Source of the DNA: Buddleja alternifolia
Lineage: Eukaryota > Streptophyta > Magnoliopsida > Lamiales > Scrophulariaceae
Reading direction: 5' to 3'
NCBI GenBank assembly: GCA_019426215.1
Contig: CM033396.1
Span: 36,632,503 to 36,696,502 of the forward strand
Length of the DNA stretch: 64,000 nt
This document shows, piece by piece, positions 25,459 to 38,700 of this stretch (positions are counted from its first letter, which is position 1; each line of letters opens with the position of its first letter). Both the position numbers and the translations under genes were made by a program. The notes under the pieces are model-generated. The model made no database searches. It was not told where the DNA came from and saw only the letters and a list, made by a program, of their open reading frames with translations.

Positions 25459-25881
25459 TAGGGGTGCCCACGAGACGAGCTGGAGCAGAGCCTAGCCGAA
25501 TATCTGTGCTCAAGCTCGAGCTTGACGAGATTGAGAAAAATGAGCTCAAGCTCGTTCGAATTCAAGCCCTGGTCAAGCTGAGCTGAGCCAAGATCGAGCT
25601 CAGAAAAAAAAATTAATTTTCTTTAACTGATAAATATATTATTATTAATTTTGTATTAATATATATAATTAAATGTAATCATCATAAATATTTAATATTT
25701 AATACATATATAATATTATATTATATATATGTATATAGTAAAAAATAAATAAATATTATATTATATATATATTGAAAAGGTAAAAAATAAATTATTTTTT
25801 GTTCCGGCTCGTGCGAGCTCGAATTTTCTCGAGCTCGAGTCGAGTTTTTTCTTAGCCGGCTCGGCTCGTTGCACACCCCTA
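25459..25881. repeat. hAT-type MITE with 8-bp target duplication
   Basis: Ends TAGGGGTGCCCACGAG and GTTGCACACCCCTA, an imperfect inverted pair with the 'AGGGGTG' start common in plant hAT elements. It is flanked by the perfect 8-bp repeat atcttctt (25451-25458 and 25882-25889). Both arms are rich in 'gctcgagct'; the centre is AT-rich. There is no coding potential. Confidence 0.85.
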
Positions 25882-25889
25882 ATCTTCTT

Positions 25890-26562
25890 GTAAAATTGTT
25901 TGTTTAGATAAACTGAAATATTTGACAACCATCCGCTTCCATAATTTTTTTTTTTCGCAATTTCTTAATGGAAAACTAATATATGGGCTTTTATGACTTT
26001 AACAAATCTTAATGGACTTTTTCTTAGTGGCGGCCCAGATGGACCCTCTGCACCGCTGTTGGTTCAGACTTCAGCCCACAGTGTTTCTTTTTAACTTTAG
26101 ATATTATTGTACGCCAGTTACCTTTCATTTTCACTCTTCTGTTTTATTTCCTCTTTCCAGCCTAAATATTTCACTTTTTCCTTTTCTTTTATTCCTCAGT
26201 TTTATTTAATAATTGTACATATATATTTTCAGTTTTTATTGGAATGATTTGCAAAGGGGAGGGGTGGTAGTGGGGGAATTTATTCATGCGCCATAATTTT
26301 GATTAAGGGCAATTCAGGCATTTTAATCTTAAATAACAATATATATGTGAGCTTATTATAAACGGGTTATAAATTATAAGGTTTGATTCATTAATTCTAT
26401 TGACTAAATTAAAGGCCCAATAAACACCTCTATTAAAATATTAGAATATTCAAATCATTGAGGGGATTATGAAATCACTGTAAAAATCTCTGTTGATTAC
26501 CAATATCGTAACTTGTAAGGTACGAGAACTAATCTGTCCTGTCGTGTCGTAAGTTGGACTCA
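25890..26562. other. Intergenic
   Basis: AT-rich, with no conserved ORF or structured RNA seen. Confidence 0.45.
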
Positions 26563-26574
26563 ATCCATCTTGAC

Positions 26575-27297
26575 TAAAATTCACTTTTGGTCCCGTAGGA
26601 GTCGCACCAAAACAATTTTAGTCCCGTAGGATTTTTTTTTACACTTTTAGTCCCATAGGATTGAAAAAGTGACACTTTTGGTCTCATAGGAGTGCTGCGT
26701 GTAACACACGCACGCCCGGGCACGTGATTTTGACTGTTCATCAAAAAAAGAAAATAAAAAAACAATTCAAAAATTAATTAAATAAATAAAAAACAAAAAC
26801 AAAAGAGAAAAGGAAGAAGATGAATAGTGTTTTCGACTGTTCATCTTCTTCCCCAACACCACCCCAACACCATCCCACCCCGCCGCCACGCTGCCCCCCA
26901 CCACCGTCGCCAACTCCATCGCCGGCAAGTGTTTAGAGGGGGGGGAAGACCCACCATCACCACCGACCTCTCGCCCCTCCCCCGCTGCCCCCCGCATCGC
27001 CACCTCCATCGGCGGCGGCGGCGGTGGCAATGTTTATTGTTTTGGAAGGTATTTTTGGGGGAGGGGGGGGGGGGTTTTCTTTTCTTCTTTTTTTTTTATT
27101 TTTTTATTAATATTTTTGAATTTCTTTTTTTTTAATAGCGAGTGAGATCTACTCGCCACTCCTACGGGATCAAAAGTGAGATTCGGGACAAAAGTGTCAC
27201 TTTTTCACTCTTATGGGACTAAAAGTGTCAAAAAAAATCCTACGGGACTAAAAGTGTTTTGGGGCGACTCCTACGGGACCAAAAGTGAATTTTTCCC
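26575..27297. repeat. MULE-type MITE with GC-rich interior
   Basis: Terminal inverted repeats of about 110-130 bp begin 'aaaattcacttttggtccc' on each side. Each contains four iterations of a 'cacttttggtcccgtagga' type unit. The 12-bp sequence atccatcttgac flanks both sides (26563-26574 and 27298-27309); the true duplication is probably 9-11 bp of it. The interior at about 26850-27060 is strongly GC-rich, unlike its surroundings. Frames across it are low-complexity Pro/His/Arg and not convincing proteins. Confidence 0.85.
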
Positions 27298-27309
27298 ATC
27301 CATCTTGAC

Positions 27310-28657
27310 CTGTTTCCCAAGATATTTTGACTAGAATTTGACTTCCCTGACCCCGACTCAATTTCCACGACATCACATACATAACTACATTTGTTTTTGT
27401 AAAACACCAACTCAATTCCACAATTGTGATTCATATAATTAATTAATGTTATTCATGACTAATTTATTTCGTATTTGTGAAGGACAAACAATAGAAAATT
27501 TATCTTCTAAACAAAACGCCACTTAAAAGTTAAAAATATATGATGTTTTTGATACTGATTGCAGTAATCGTGTTTTACGGTTAAACTGGTTAGACCGATC
27601 CCCGATAGTAAATTATATACATACACATGTAATAATGTAAATAAAACAGAATCTACCGTATCATGCACCTGAAAGAATTTATCTATTTGGACTCATATAT
27701 ATTGATACTTATATATGCATATAAATTATATCTTGAATATATTATAATAAATGCATCTATAAAGATATCTATACATCTCAATTCATGAATTTTAAGAGAT
27801 CACTATTTCCAATAAAACACTTTACATTCAATTTAATATTTTATGCACTATATCGATTTCGAAAACTAGTAGTGCACTTATTCATTGTAACATTATGAGA
27901 TCCATCTAAAATAATTTCACATGCAATATTGTAATGAATTTTCACAAGTAATAATATATAATACCATGCAAGTGTATCATAATTAAATACAATAAAGTAG
28001 ATCTTTTTAAAGAAATCGAACCAAAAGCGAAAGCATGGAGTGGAAGATGTATACATGAGAAAAAAATATATAAATCTGTAGTTCTATTCGGCTCTAATTA
28101 ATTGTTACTTTTAAAAAATTTGCAAAACATGTGACCCTCTAGTTAACCGGGTCAATTGAGTTTAGACCGCAATCATTTTTTATCGCTAGAGCTGTTTAGA
28201 TGCTCAAGAGTTTGTTCCCGATCTCTCGGCTCTTCTTGTATCTGCTTTTGATGTCTGACATAATTAATGATATGATTACCGTTTCTTCTTTAAAAAAATA
28301 TTATCCAATCATGAACTTATTATTAAAAATAGTCAAATTTAAACATACAATTAATTAGAAAAAGAAAAAAAGAAGAAGAAAATTGGAGGCCTTTCATTTT
28401 TATGATGTGATGATTTGTATGAATATTGAGACCGTGCAAGTGCACGCTTGGCTATGTGAGTACAGATGAATAATTGTGAGCAAGTTAAATTTGCATATGA
28501 AATGTGTTATGCAATCACTCTCCAAAATGGCTATACAATTTCTGACAATCCCATTGTGTGGTTGCGTGATCATACACACACACATATACATATATATATA
28601 TATTATCATTATTTTCCCTTCCTCAACTCCATGCAATTCACTTCAAACTAAAATACT
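27310..28657. other. Intergenic
   Basis: AT-rich sequence with a CA/TA microsatellite at about 28572-28602. No gene was seen. Confidence 0.45.
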
Positions 28658-28662
28658 TTCCT

Positions 28663-28941
28663 TGTTATGAAATAACCCCAAATATTATGAAATATATACA
28701 AATATTCTAAAGTAGAGAGACTAGAGAATTAAGAAGAGAATTCTTTCTTTGATTTTGGTATATTTCTCAATACAATGACAAAGCCTATTTATAGGCACAA
28801 AACAAGATCAAATATTGATTACAAAATGAGGTAATGGAATTGTAGGTGAATCCACTAAATGAGATATTGAAGTTGTAGGTGAATCCACTAAATTATGTAT
28901 TGGAGTTTTATGGACATCCACTTAATGAATTATTCATAACA
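28663..28941 (-). repeat. 3' LTR of copia C
   Basis: 279 bp and nearly identical to 33911-34190, which suggests a fairly recent insertion. Confidence 0.92.
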
Positions 28942-29162
28942 CTCCCCCTTGGATGTCCATCACTTAAGAATATGCCTCGTTAAAACCTTATTAGGAAAAA
29001 CCCTGTGGGATAAAAACCTAGTGAAGAAAAAAGAGTACATAATTCTTTCAATACGCAATCAGATGCTGCCTCATTAAAAACCTTACCAGGAAAACCCAGT
29101 GGGAAAAACCTTGGTTAAGGGAAAAAGAGTGCAGCGCGTATTATCTCCCCCTCATGACAATA

Positions 29163-32100
29163 TCAGTCAAGATCTTTAAGTCTACGCACACCAATATTGT
29201 AGACTAGCTTTTCAAATGTTGTTGTGGGAAGTGCCTTGGTGAACAAATCAGCAAGATTATCTCTGGAACGGATTTGTTGAACATTGATATCACCATTCTT
29301 CTGAAGATCGTGAGTGAAAAAGAACTTTGGTGAAATATGCATTGTTCTATCTCCTTTAATGTACCATTCTTTCAATTGTGCGATACATGCGGAATTATCT
29401 TCATATAAGATCGTCGGGATTATTTTTCCAGAAGATAAACCACAAGTCCCTCGAATATGTTTAATTATAGATCTTAACCAAACACATTCTCGACTCGCCT
29501 CGTGAATAGCTAAGATTCTGCATGATTAGATGATGTGGCTGATATGGTTTGTTTCATAGACCGCCATGAAATGGTTGTGCCACCACATGTAAATAAATAG
29601 CTTGTTTGTGAACGACCATTATGAGGATCAGACATATATCCAGCATCTGCATATCCAACCAATTCGGACTTGGGTACATTTGAATAAAACAAGACCATAT
29701 CGATTGTTCCTCTAAGGTAGCGGAGTACCTGTTTAACCCCATTCCAATGCCTTCGTGTAGGAAAAGAACTATATCTTGCTAATAGATTAACAGCGAATGT
29801 TATATCAGGTCGAGTATGACAAGCAAGATACATTAGTGCACCGATTGCACTTAGATATGGTACTTCAGGACCAAGTAGTTCTTCATCACTTTCTCGAGGT
29901 CGAAAAGGATCTTTGTTCACATCTAGTGACCTTACGACCATCAGGGTGCTCAATGGATGTGATTTATCCATGTAGAAACGCTTTAACACCTTTGATATAT
30001 AAGCGTCTTGATATACAAAAATTCCGTTCTTTAAATATTCAATTCGTAGTCCAAGGCAAAATTTTGTTCTTCCAAGATCTTTCATCTCAAATTCTTTCTT
30101 TAAGCAATTAACATTTTTTGAAATCTCTTCAGGAGTTCCAACGATATTTAAATCGTCAACATAAACTGTAATTATACCAAACTCATTTCCAGATCTTTTC
30201 ATGAAAATACAAGGACAAATTTGATCATTCTTATATCCTTCCTTCAACAAATATTCACTGAGACAATTATACCACATTCATCCAGATTGTTTCAATCCAT
30301 ACAATGACTTACTTAATTTAATTGAATAATGTTCTCGAGAACTTGATTTATATGCTTCAGGCATATTAAATCCTTCGGGGATTTTCATATATATATATAT
30401 ATCATTATCAAGCGAGCCATACAAATAGGCTGTAATAACATCCATTAGACGCAAATCAAGTTTTTCATGCACTGCCAGACTTATTATATAACGAAAAGTA
30501 GTTGCATCCACCACAGGAGAATAAGTCTCCTCACAATCTATGCCAGGTCGTTGCGAAAACCCTTGGGCAACAAGACGTGCCTTATATCTTACAATTTCAT
30601 TTTTCTCATTTCGTTTTCGCACAAATACCCATTTGTATCCTACTGGCTTTACATCTTCAGGTGTACGGACTACAGGTCCAAAACTTTTACATCTTCAGGT
30701 GTACGGACTACAGATCCAAAAACTTTTACATCTTCAGGTGTACGGACTACAGGTCCAAAAACTTTTACATCTTCAGGTGTACGAACTACAGGTCCAAAAA
30801 CTTTTCGTTGGTTCAAGCGAGTTTAACTCTGCCCTCATTGCGTCTTTCCATTTTGGCCAATCATTTCTTTGTCGACATGCATTAACAGACTTTGGTTCTT
30901 GATCCTCATTATCATTCATCATATTTAGCGCTACATCATATGCAAATTTATCGTCAACGTTGACTTCATTTCGATTCCATCATTTCCCGTTCATAACATA
31001 ATCTATTGAGATCTCATTATTTTCACAAGTTTCAGGTACCTGAGGTTCTTCTGGAACCAAAATATTAGTTATGACTGGGGACTCTTCTGGAGTTATTTTA
31101 TCCTCGATTAGACCATCTTGATTCTTAGCTCCTTTTCTTTTTCGAGGATGACTATCTTTGGAACCGATAGGTCTACCACGCTTCAGGCGTGCAGTAGACT
31201 CATTACTTTGACCTTCAGGGACAACAATTCTTACTGGAGCATTAACAGCTGGTACATGTGACTTAGTCACTTTTTTTTAGGTCAGTAAATGCGTCTGGCA
31301 GTTGGTTAGCTAAACTTTGCAAGTGAATTATCTTTTGAACTTCCAGTTCACTTTGTTTTGTTCGAGGATCAAGATGATATAAAGATAATTCATTCCAACT
31401 AATTTTCTTTTCCAGCTGCTTATTTTCTCCCCCTAATGTTGGGAAATCTGATTCATCAAAATGACAATCAGCAAATCGAGCCGTAAATAAATCGCCAGTC
31501 AATGGCTCTAGATACTTTATTATCGATGGAGACTCGAATCCAACATATATTCTCAACTTCCTTTGAGGACCCATCTTAGTGCGTTGTGGTGGAGCAATTG
31601 GAACATATACCGCACATCCAAAAAATTTTAGATGGGAAATATTTGGTTCCTGACCAAAAACCAAGTGTAATGGGGAGAATTTATGATAACTTGTTGGCCT
31701 TATGCGAATAAGTGCTGCTGCATGCAAAATAGCATGTCCCCAACAAGAAATAGGAAGTTTTGATCTCATAAGTAAAAGTCTTGCAATTAACTGTAGACGT
31801 TTAATAAACGATTCTGCTAGACCGTTTTGTGTATGAACATGTGCTACAGGATGTTCAGCATCAATTCCAATAGACATACAATAGTCATTGAACGTTTTGG
31901 AAGTAAATTCACCTGCATTATCAAGGCGTATCTTCTTCATTGAATAATCAGGAAAATGTGCTCGTATTCTAATCAATTGAGCAAGCAATCTCGCAAACGC
32001 CAGGTTGCGAGTTGATAACAAAGATACATGTGACCATCTTGTTGATGCATCAATTAAAACCATAAAATATCTAAATGGTCCACACGACGGGTGTATTGGT

Positions 32101-33310
32101 CCACAAATATTGCCTTGAATACGTTCCAAAAGCGTAATAGATTCACTTCCTATTTTTGCTTATAAACAAGCAGCACATGAAAAATCATTCGATTGAAGAA
32201 TCTGCTGGCTCTTCAATGGATGACCATATGAATTCTCAATTATCTTTCGCATCATAATTGATTCGGGATGGCCCAACCGGTCATGCCAAACAACAAACTT
32301 ATTTTGATTTGTAAACTTCTGGTTTACGATAACATATGTTTCAATAGTAGATATATGCGTGTAGTACAAACCGGAAGACAATGCTGGCAACTTTTCCAAT
32401 ATACATTTGTTACCAGATATTGTATTAGTGATGTAAAGATACTCAATATTGCCATCACTTGTTGTCTCAATATGATATCCATTTCGGTGGATATCTTTGA
32501 AGCTTAGTAAATTTCTTTGAGACTTAGTAGAATATAAGGCTTCATCAATATAAAATTGTGTTCCTCCGGGTAACAATATATTAGCTCTGCCGGAGCCTTC
32601 AATTAATTTTGCACTACCCGATATAGTATTAACATTGGCTTCTTGCATTACTAAATAAGAGAAGTATTTTTTTTATTTTTGAGGATGGTGTGAGTTGTTG
32701 TACTATCAGCGAGACATATATTTTCATTATTGATGTTGTTGCTGATCGAGTAAATACTCATTCTTTATTGAAACATAAAAAGAAATAAATCAATATCAAA
32801 CAATATTATTTAATATAAGAAACGATAATCTTATGAATAAATTCATTTATTGAACTTTAAAACAACATACTTAAATATTTATTTATAAATTACTAGAATT
32901 AAAACTTAACAAATTTGTTTTTGAACACTTCCATCTCCAATCAAGTGATCAATTTTTTCATTAGGATCATCAAAGAAATCAGCAACATCTAAATGAGTGT
33001 CATCAAAATCGGCCATGATCAGAATCGCCTTCTTCAAGAGCAAAATTTGTTTCTATTTTCTTTCTTTTACTTTTTACCGATTTTTGGTAAAGGTCAACAA
33101 GATGCTTTGGTGTACGACAGGTACATGACCAATGACCTTTACCACCACAACGATAGCATAAATTTTTCACAAATTTGCTATTTTGGCCACTTTCATGTTT
33201 CTCTTCATTATTTTTCCACTTCTGGTGGAAAGATGTGTTCTTTGAATAACCACCACGATTTCCATAACCATATCCACGACCACGTCCACGTCCATGATTT
33301 CTTTAATGAT
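29163..33310 (-). pseudogene. Gag-Pol of copia C, degraded
   Basis: On the minus strand, gag remains as an Arg-Gly-rich stretch and an intact CCHC knuckle CYRCGGKGHWSCTC (about 33110-33155). Then come protease-side sequence (32648-32160), the pre-integrase motif WHDRLGHP (about 32260-32285) and an integrase core with VLIDAST, RLDNAGEF and NGLAESF (32129-31263). Reverse transcriptase follows (30622-29510) with YVDDLNIVG near 30160. RNase H and the tail with LADLFTKALP end at 29163. Stops or frameshifts fall near 33306, 32160, 31263, 30979, 30640, 30277 and 29510, so no functional protein can be made. A 39-bp tandem duplication disrupts the start of reverse transcriptase. Confidence 0.88.
30651..30805. 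repeat. 39-bp tandem repeat, four copies, in copia C
   Basis: Units start at 30651, 30689, 30728 and 30767. On the minus strand each 39-bp unit encodes the 13 residues KVFGPVVRTPEDV. One unit is 38 bp and so shifts the frame. Confidence 0.9.
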
Positions 33311-33910
33311 TAAAATAGTTATGTGCTGCTACTTTCACTTCAGGGAATGTAGCAGAACTAGTTGGACGGGACTCATGATTAAAATAACTATATATTGCTC
33401 AACACATTCACTTCAGGGAATGGAGTATAGTTATTTGCATCAAGATGAATTTCAATATCTAACACCCAAGAAAAATAATTTTTCCTCGTAATATCAAGAG
33501 TCACAAAGTCAAGTTTTTTTCAAGATTCATCATATAATACTATTATCAAAGTATAAAATGAATAACATAACAATCATTCAACTTCTTAAAATATTTTCAA
33601 CATGATAGGATTATTCAAAAGAATAATACTAATCAAATATATGCACATATATATACATATGTCTTCTTTCTAAACATCAAGAGAATTATTGCATATTTCT
33701 ATTTTTGTTAAATATTGAAATATACATACTTTTTTTTTACCTTTTCTTCTTGCTTTGTTTTGAAAACCTTGTCCATCAATTTTCTTTACAAATTCATAAT
33801 AACTCATAAAAATTTCTCACTACATTTACATCATATGTTGAGTACCACATGTATATCTTTTGCCAAATTTCAAAATGATTAACACCTTGAGACGGATCGT
33901 GCTGATAATG

Positions 33911-34190
33911 TGTTATGAAATAACCCCAAATATTATGAAATATATACAAATATTCTAAAGTAGAGAGACTAGAGAATTAAGAAAAGAATTTTTTCTTTGA
34001 TTTTGGTGTATTTCTCAATACAATGGCAAAGCCTATTTATAGGCACAAAACAAGATCAAATATTGATTACAAAATGAGGTAATGGAATTGTAGGTGAATC
34101 CACTAAATGAGATATTGAAGTTCTAGGTGAAATCCACTAAATTATGTATTGGAGTTTTATGAACATCCACTTAATGAATTATTCATAACA
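33911..34190 (-). repeat. 5' LTR of copia C
   Basis: 280 bp, adjacent to the primer-binding site. Confidence 0.92.
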
Positions 34191-34195
34191 TTCCT

Positions 34196-35148
34196 TATTA
34201 TTTTTTTCTCCTCGTTTTATCTTTTTACCTGATATACTAAACTGTCCTTATACTAAACTGTCTTTCAAAGTGTTTCCCCTATACCCCACCCTTATTATAA
34301 GTTTTTCTTTGTTGATTTGATTTCGTTGGAATCTCCGTGAATAGGGTAGGGTTATATATCTACAATTATCTCCACCACAAAAATAATAATAAATAAAAAT
34401 ACAGGGCCGATCATTTTCTATAAATAAATAGCAAATAGAGAAGAAGAATCTTTCGTTTTCACAACGCGTTTTATATTTTATGTGATACTAAACTCTCTCA
34501 AAGTCTTTGCCTTAGTCTTATCAACCTTGTTACCATTTTTTTTTCTTTTTGGCGATTCAAATTGATTGGAATCTCTAGTATGTAGATAGGGTAGAGTTCC
34601 ATACCTACGACCCTCTCCATCCCATAAAAAAAATTGTAAAAAAATAATTTATGCAAATTCGATATGTCTTTTAAGAGAAAAATTGATTGATCCCGCAAGT
34701 TTTTAAGTGGTAATTATATGTGTGAACTAAGATAAAATATATATTATCATGTCATTTTACTATAAGAGAATCATGTCAACATAACAATAATGTGAACTCA
34801 TATAGGTGTTCCAAACATCACGACGAACGCTCAAATAACGATCGATGATATATTTTGATAGACTAATTACTGAATTGTATAAACATGATTAGAATAATAT
34901 TATATGCAAAAGTAGATTTAAAAAAAGAAAATAAATACATCTTTTTAATTTGCTTTGAACATTTCTTCCGTTCCTATCTTGCAGTTAATTCAGAAACATT
35001 TACATTAACAGATGTATATATATATATGTGTGTATATATAATAATTATAACAAACAATAAAATTATATATTAAATGCACAAAGAACAAATATATATGTAT
35101 ATATAATAATTATAACAAACAATAAAATTATATATTAAATGCACAAAG

Positions 35149-35187
<39 letters not shown>

Positions 35188-35397
35188 GGTAAATAAAATG
35201 GACAGTTAATATATAAGGATCGGGGACCCAATTATACAGAGAATAACAGTGGTTTCCCTAGTCATATTCCCGAGCTGAGTACAAAGATCAAAATGTGTTG
35301 ACATGATGGGATGAAATTATTAATTTTTTTTTATTCTTCTTGTCAATTACCAAAAAATAAAATAAATGAAATCCAGCCTAAAAGGAATATATATATA
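34196..35397. other. Intergenic with TA repeats
   Basis: AT-rich. A 65-bp tandem duplication occupies about 35032-35160, followed by (TA)n at 35154-35180 and again at 35388-35407, which is the target site of the following MULE. ORFs here look like chance. Confidence 0.5.
35032..35160. repeat. 65-bp direct tandem duplication
   Basis: Two copies of a unit beginning gtatatataataattataac (at 35032 and 35097). They are practically identical, so the duplication is recent. Confidence 0.8.
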
Positions 35398-35407
35398 TAT
35401 ATATATA

Positions 35408-35476
35408 GGGTCAAGATCCAATATATATCCTATATTAGATAAGATATAAGATCCAATATACACCATTGGATCCATT
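35408..35476. repeat. MULE 2 left terminal inverted repeat
   Basis: Pairs with 44803-44870; core TTAGATAAGATATAAGA at about 35434-35450. Confidence 0.8.
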
Positions 35477-35766
35477 AAATCCAACAGTCCATAATAACCC
35501 TAGAAACAGGCGGGAAAACCCAATTTTACTTAACTAGGGGTATAATAGTAAAAAGACACCCAATTATACAACTTGCACTCCCCCCCATTACATCCACGAT
35601 CTCCTGATTTCTCTCGCATTCAAACCCACTCCTAAAGAACCCAAAATCACGATTTGAATCGAATTAAAGACATATCTTTCCGAATCTAACTGCATAATCT
35701 TGTTTCGCACATCAAAAAAACCCTAAAAAAAAAAATACCAAAAGCGAGTTTTTTTTTCAGCAGAAA

Positions 35767-38700
35767 ATGAGGTCAAAAAACCCTTCCATCTGCGCAGGTA
35801 CCCATTGAATCAATGATGTTGTTCGACCATATGGATGATAAATTTATGAATTTAGATGATTTCGATGTTAAATAACTTCGATTTTGTTTCATTTGCTGTA
35901 ACTACACGCTATTTATTGGGGACGAATAATGACTTTTTATTGATTTTGAATCCATATTTGTATAATCACATGCTGGTTTTTTTGAAATTAGTGTGTAATG
36001 CTACTGTATGATGAGTTTGCGTACATTGTATATTGACTTACATGATAATGTATAATGATTTAAATATACTGTATAACGGTTTTTGTATTCTAACTGTATG
36101 ATGTATAAACATACACTGTATATTGCCTTATATGTTGCTGTGTACTGATTTTAAATGTACTATATAATGATTGTGCACGTAATGTATACTGAATTGCATG
36201 CTACTGTATAATGATTTAAATATATTGTATAACGGTTTTTATATTGTAATTGAATGATGTATAAACATACTGAATATTATATTGTATAATATGTTATAAT
36301 ATACTATGTAATGAAATCTTCTTTTATTAATAATATATGATACATTAACACAGACTGTATAATACATGAACTGATATATAATAGGTTTATTTGTTGATGT
36401 GTAATATCTTGATTGTTTCTGTATAATGTGTAAACCAATACTAATATTTGTATACTACAGGTTCTGAGGAAGAGCCATCCACCTCTTCCACCTCTGCTTC
36501 GGAAGATAGGTACCAGATTGTTCCTGTAGATGCAGTGCCTGTAGATGTTATGGAGCCTCTAAAAGTCGTTGAAAGTGATTCGGATGACGAATACGTAGAA
36601 TCAGCCGAAGAGACAGAATCAGAACCGCAACGCACATCTACGAAGAGGCGCGCGAAACAACCTCTTGCGAAAACATCATCAAAACGAACAAAAACAGATA
36701 CTGTACAGAAACATCAAACTAAGGGGAGGAAAAAGTCTGTCGATTATACACAAATACGAATTTCTATGAAGGTGTTGGTGGAAACCATTTCAACCCTGAC
36801 AGAACCGCAACAAAATTGGGTTAAACTGTTTGGTTTTGGAGCGTTTTTAGAATTCAAAATCAAGGAGCTCCCTCACAATCTCGGTTTTAAAATTGTAAAG
36901 GCGTTAAATCCAGGAAATTTTAGATTATCTCTACCTGGAGGCAAGATTAATATTAAAGAAGAAGATGTGGCGGAGGTTCTAGGTTTTCCACACGGTGAGC
37001 GTCGTATAGACCTAACGGTCAAGAATCAAGAGAGGGTGGACCTGTGGACAGATCAATTTGGGCTTCCTAAGTCCAAAAAATTTAAAGTTACGGCTCAGAT
37101 GATATTAAATGAACTGAGGTCTGAACATGAAGCAACCGACCAATTCAAGCTGAACTTCATGATGATTCTCTACAATTGCTTGATAGAGACACCTAGTACA
37201 GCATTTGTCAACAAAAAGATGCTGAATTTCAAAGGTGATCTTGCTGAGTTGACAAGTTACAACTGGCCCAGACTTGTTATAGACAGTTTGGCAGACACAA
37301 AGAAATCATGGGAAGAGGATCTGGCGCCTCGTATGTATACGGGTCCTCTTCTTTTTCTGATTGTAAGTGTACATTAACTATTCTAATTTTATTTGTGTTA
37401 AAAAAATGTGGTTTTGATGATTACGTATGATTTATATTTTTTAATTTGACACTGTATTTTAACTGTGTGATGTGTGCATTCACACTGTTTAATGTATTGT
37501 ATTGTATATACTCTATTGTGTAATGTCCTAGAATATACTGTATAATGTATTAGGATACACTGTATAATTTTTAATGAGTTGCTGTCTATTGGGTTGTAAC
37601 CTACTAAATACTAATATTTTTTAACTTTTTTTGTTTTCTATTAATGCAGATATTGTATGCTGACAGAGTGAACTACAAGGGCCATGCGACAGTCCCACGA
37701 TCAATCCCAGCATGGCTTACTTGGACAGATGCCTCCCTACGAGAAAAGAGTGTCGTAGAACTTCAACCAAGTAATTTCGGAACGGGGGTAATATCAAAGG
37801 CACAATGGTTGTTGAAGAGTGACAAGGGTAAACATGTTGTTCAACACGTTGAAGATCCAAACGAACCCCCTTCCTCGCTGCAACCTCCGTCACAACTAGT
37901 GCAAACATTCACGGATTTGAATACGCTTGAAGAGGTATACATGTCTCTGTAAAATCTATGTACTGTATACTGTTTAATAAATTGCTCTACTTTAACCGTA
38001 TGATGTGTAGCCATATAATGTACACTTCAAATAAAAATATTCACAGGGAATGCTGGCAAATTTGGAAAAAGCTTCCTTGAACCTGATTGACAATATTATC
38101 AGGTACAACGGATACATGCAGTCATGTGATTCTGTACTCCCGTCAAATCCACGATTAAAAGAAATTCAAAAAATTGTGTTCAATACTATCGGGAGAGTGT
38201 ACAAAATACAACCGGGGTCAGAGGATGAACCACTATTTGTTCCTCACAAACCTACCGAGCAGCACGAAAAACCGCCATCCCCCAAACAACATGCATCCGG
38301 TGCTGATCAGCCTGTCCACCCCAAAGAAGTCGCACCCGCATCCGATAGAACAATTAGTACGCCAATGCCTTCACGGCCAACTTTTGACTTGTTGTCACAA
38401 CATACGCCACCGAAAGAACACCAAGCGGCTGAAGTTAACCCACGAGAACCAATCATCCTCTCAATGCCAAGCTTTGACTTGTTGACACAGCAAACACCAC
38501 CAGAAAAAATGCAGCGGCCTGAGACGGGTGGCAGAGAACTGGCTGAGGCGGTGACAATTGCTAGACAATACACCGATGATGCCTCCAATGTCACAGAACA
38601 AGAGACTTCGTCATCTACAAATTTGACCGTTAAACCGGCTGCCGTGGAATTCATTGGTGAGCAAAGGAGACTGTTGAAACCAGCGCCAGACACTTGTTCT

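Larger units (their letters stand above)
28663..34190 (-). mobile_element. Ty1/copia retrotransposon C
   Basis: LTRs of 279 and 280 bp (TGTTATGAA...TTCATAACA) are flanked by perfect TTCCT target duplications (28658-28662 and 34191-34195). On the minus strand the primer-binding region after the 5' LTR reads ATTATCAGCACGATCC (about 33895-33910), and a polypurine tract CCAAGGGGGAG lies next to 28941. The Pol order on the minus strand is protease-integrase-reverse transcriptase-RNase H. The first half of gag is missing. It is unrelated in LTR and primer site to copia A. Confidence 0.93.

Noticed and set aside
26827..27135. Pro/His/Arg-rich ORFs on both strands.
   Set aside because: Low-complexity GC-rich interior of a MITE with no domain or codon pattern.
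30651..30805. Regular short repeats resembling a CRISPR array.
   Set aside because: The units are head-to-tail with no unique spacers, and they lie in a retrotransposon coding region of a plant.
36461..37362. Reading the first long exon of MULE 2 as an independent host gene.
   Set aside because: It splices in frame to eight more exons inside clear MULE ends and has the pattern of transposon-borne Ulp1 genes.
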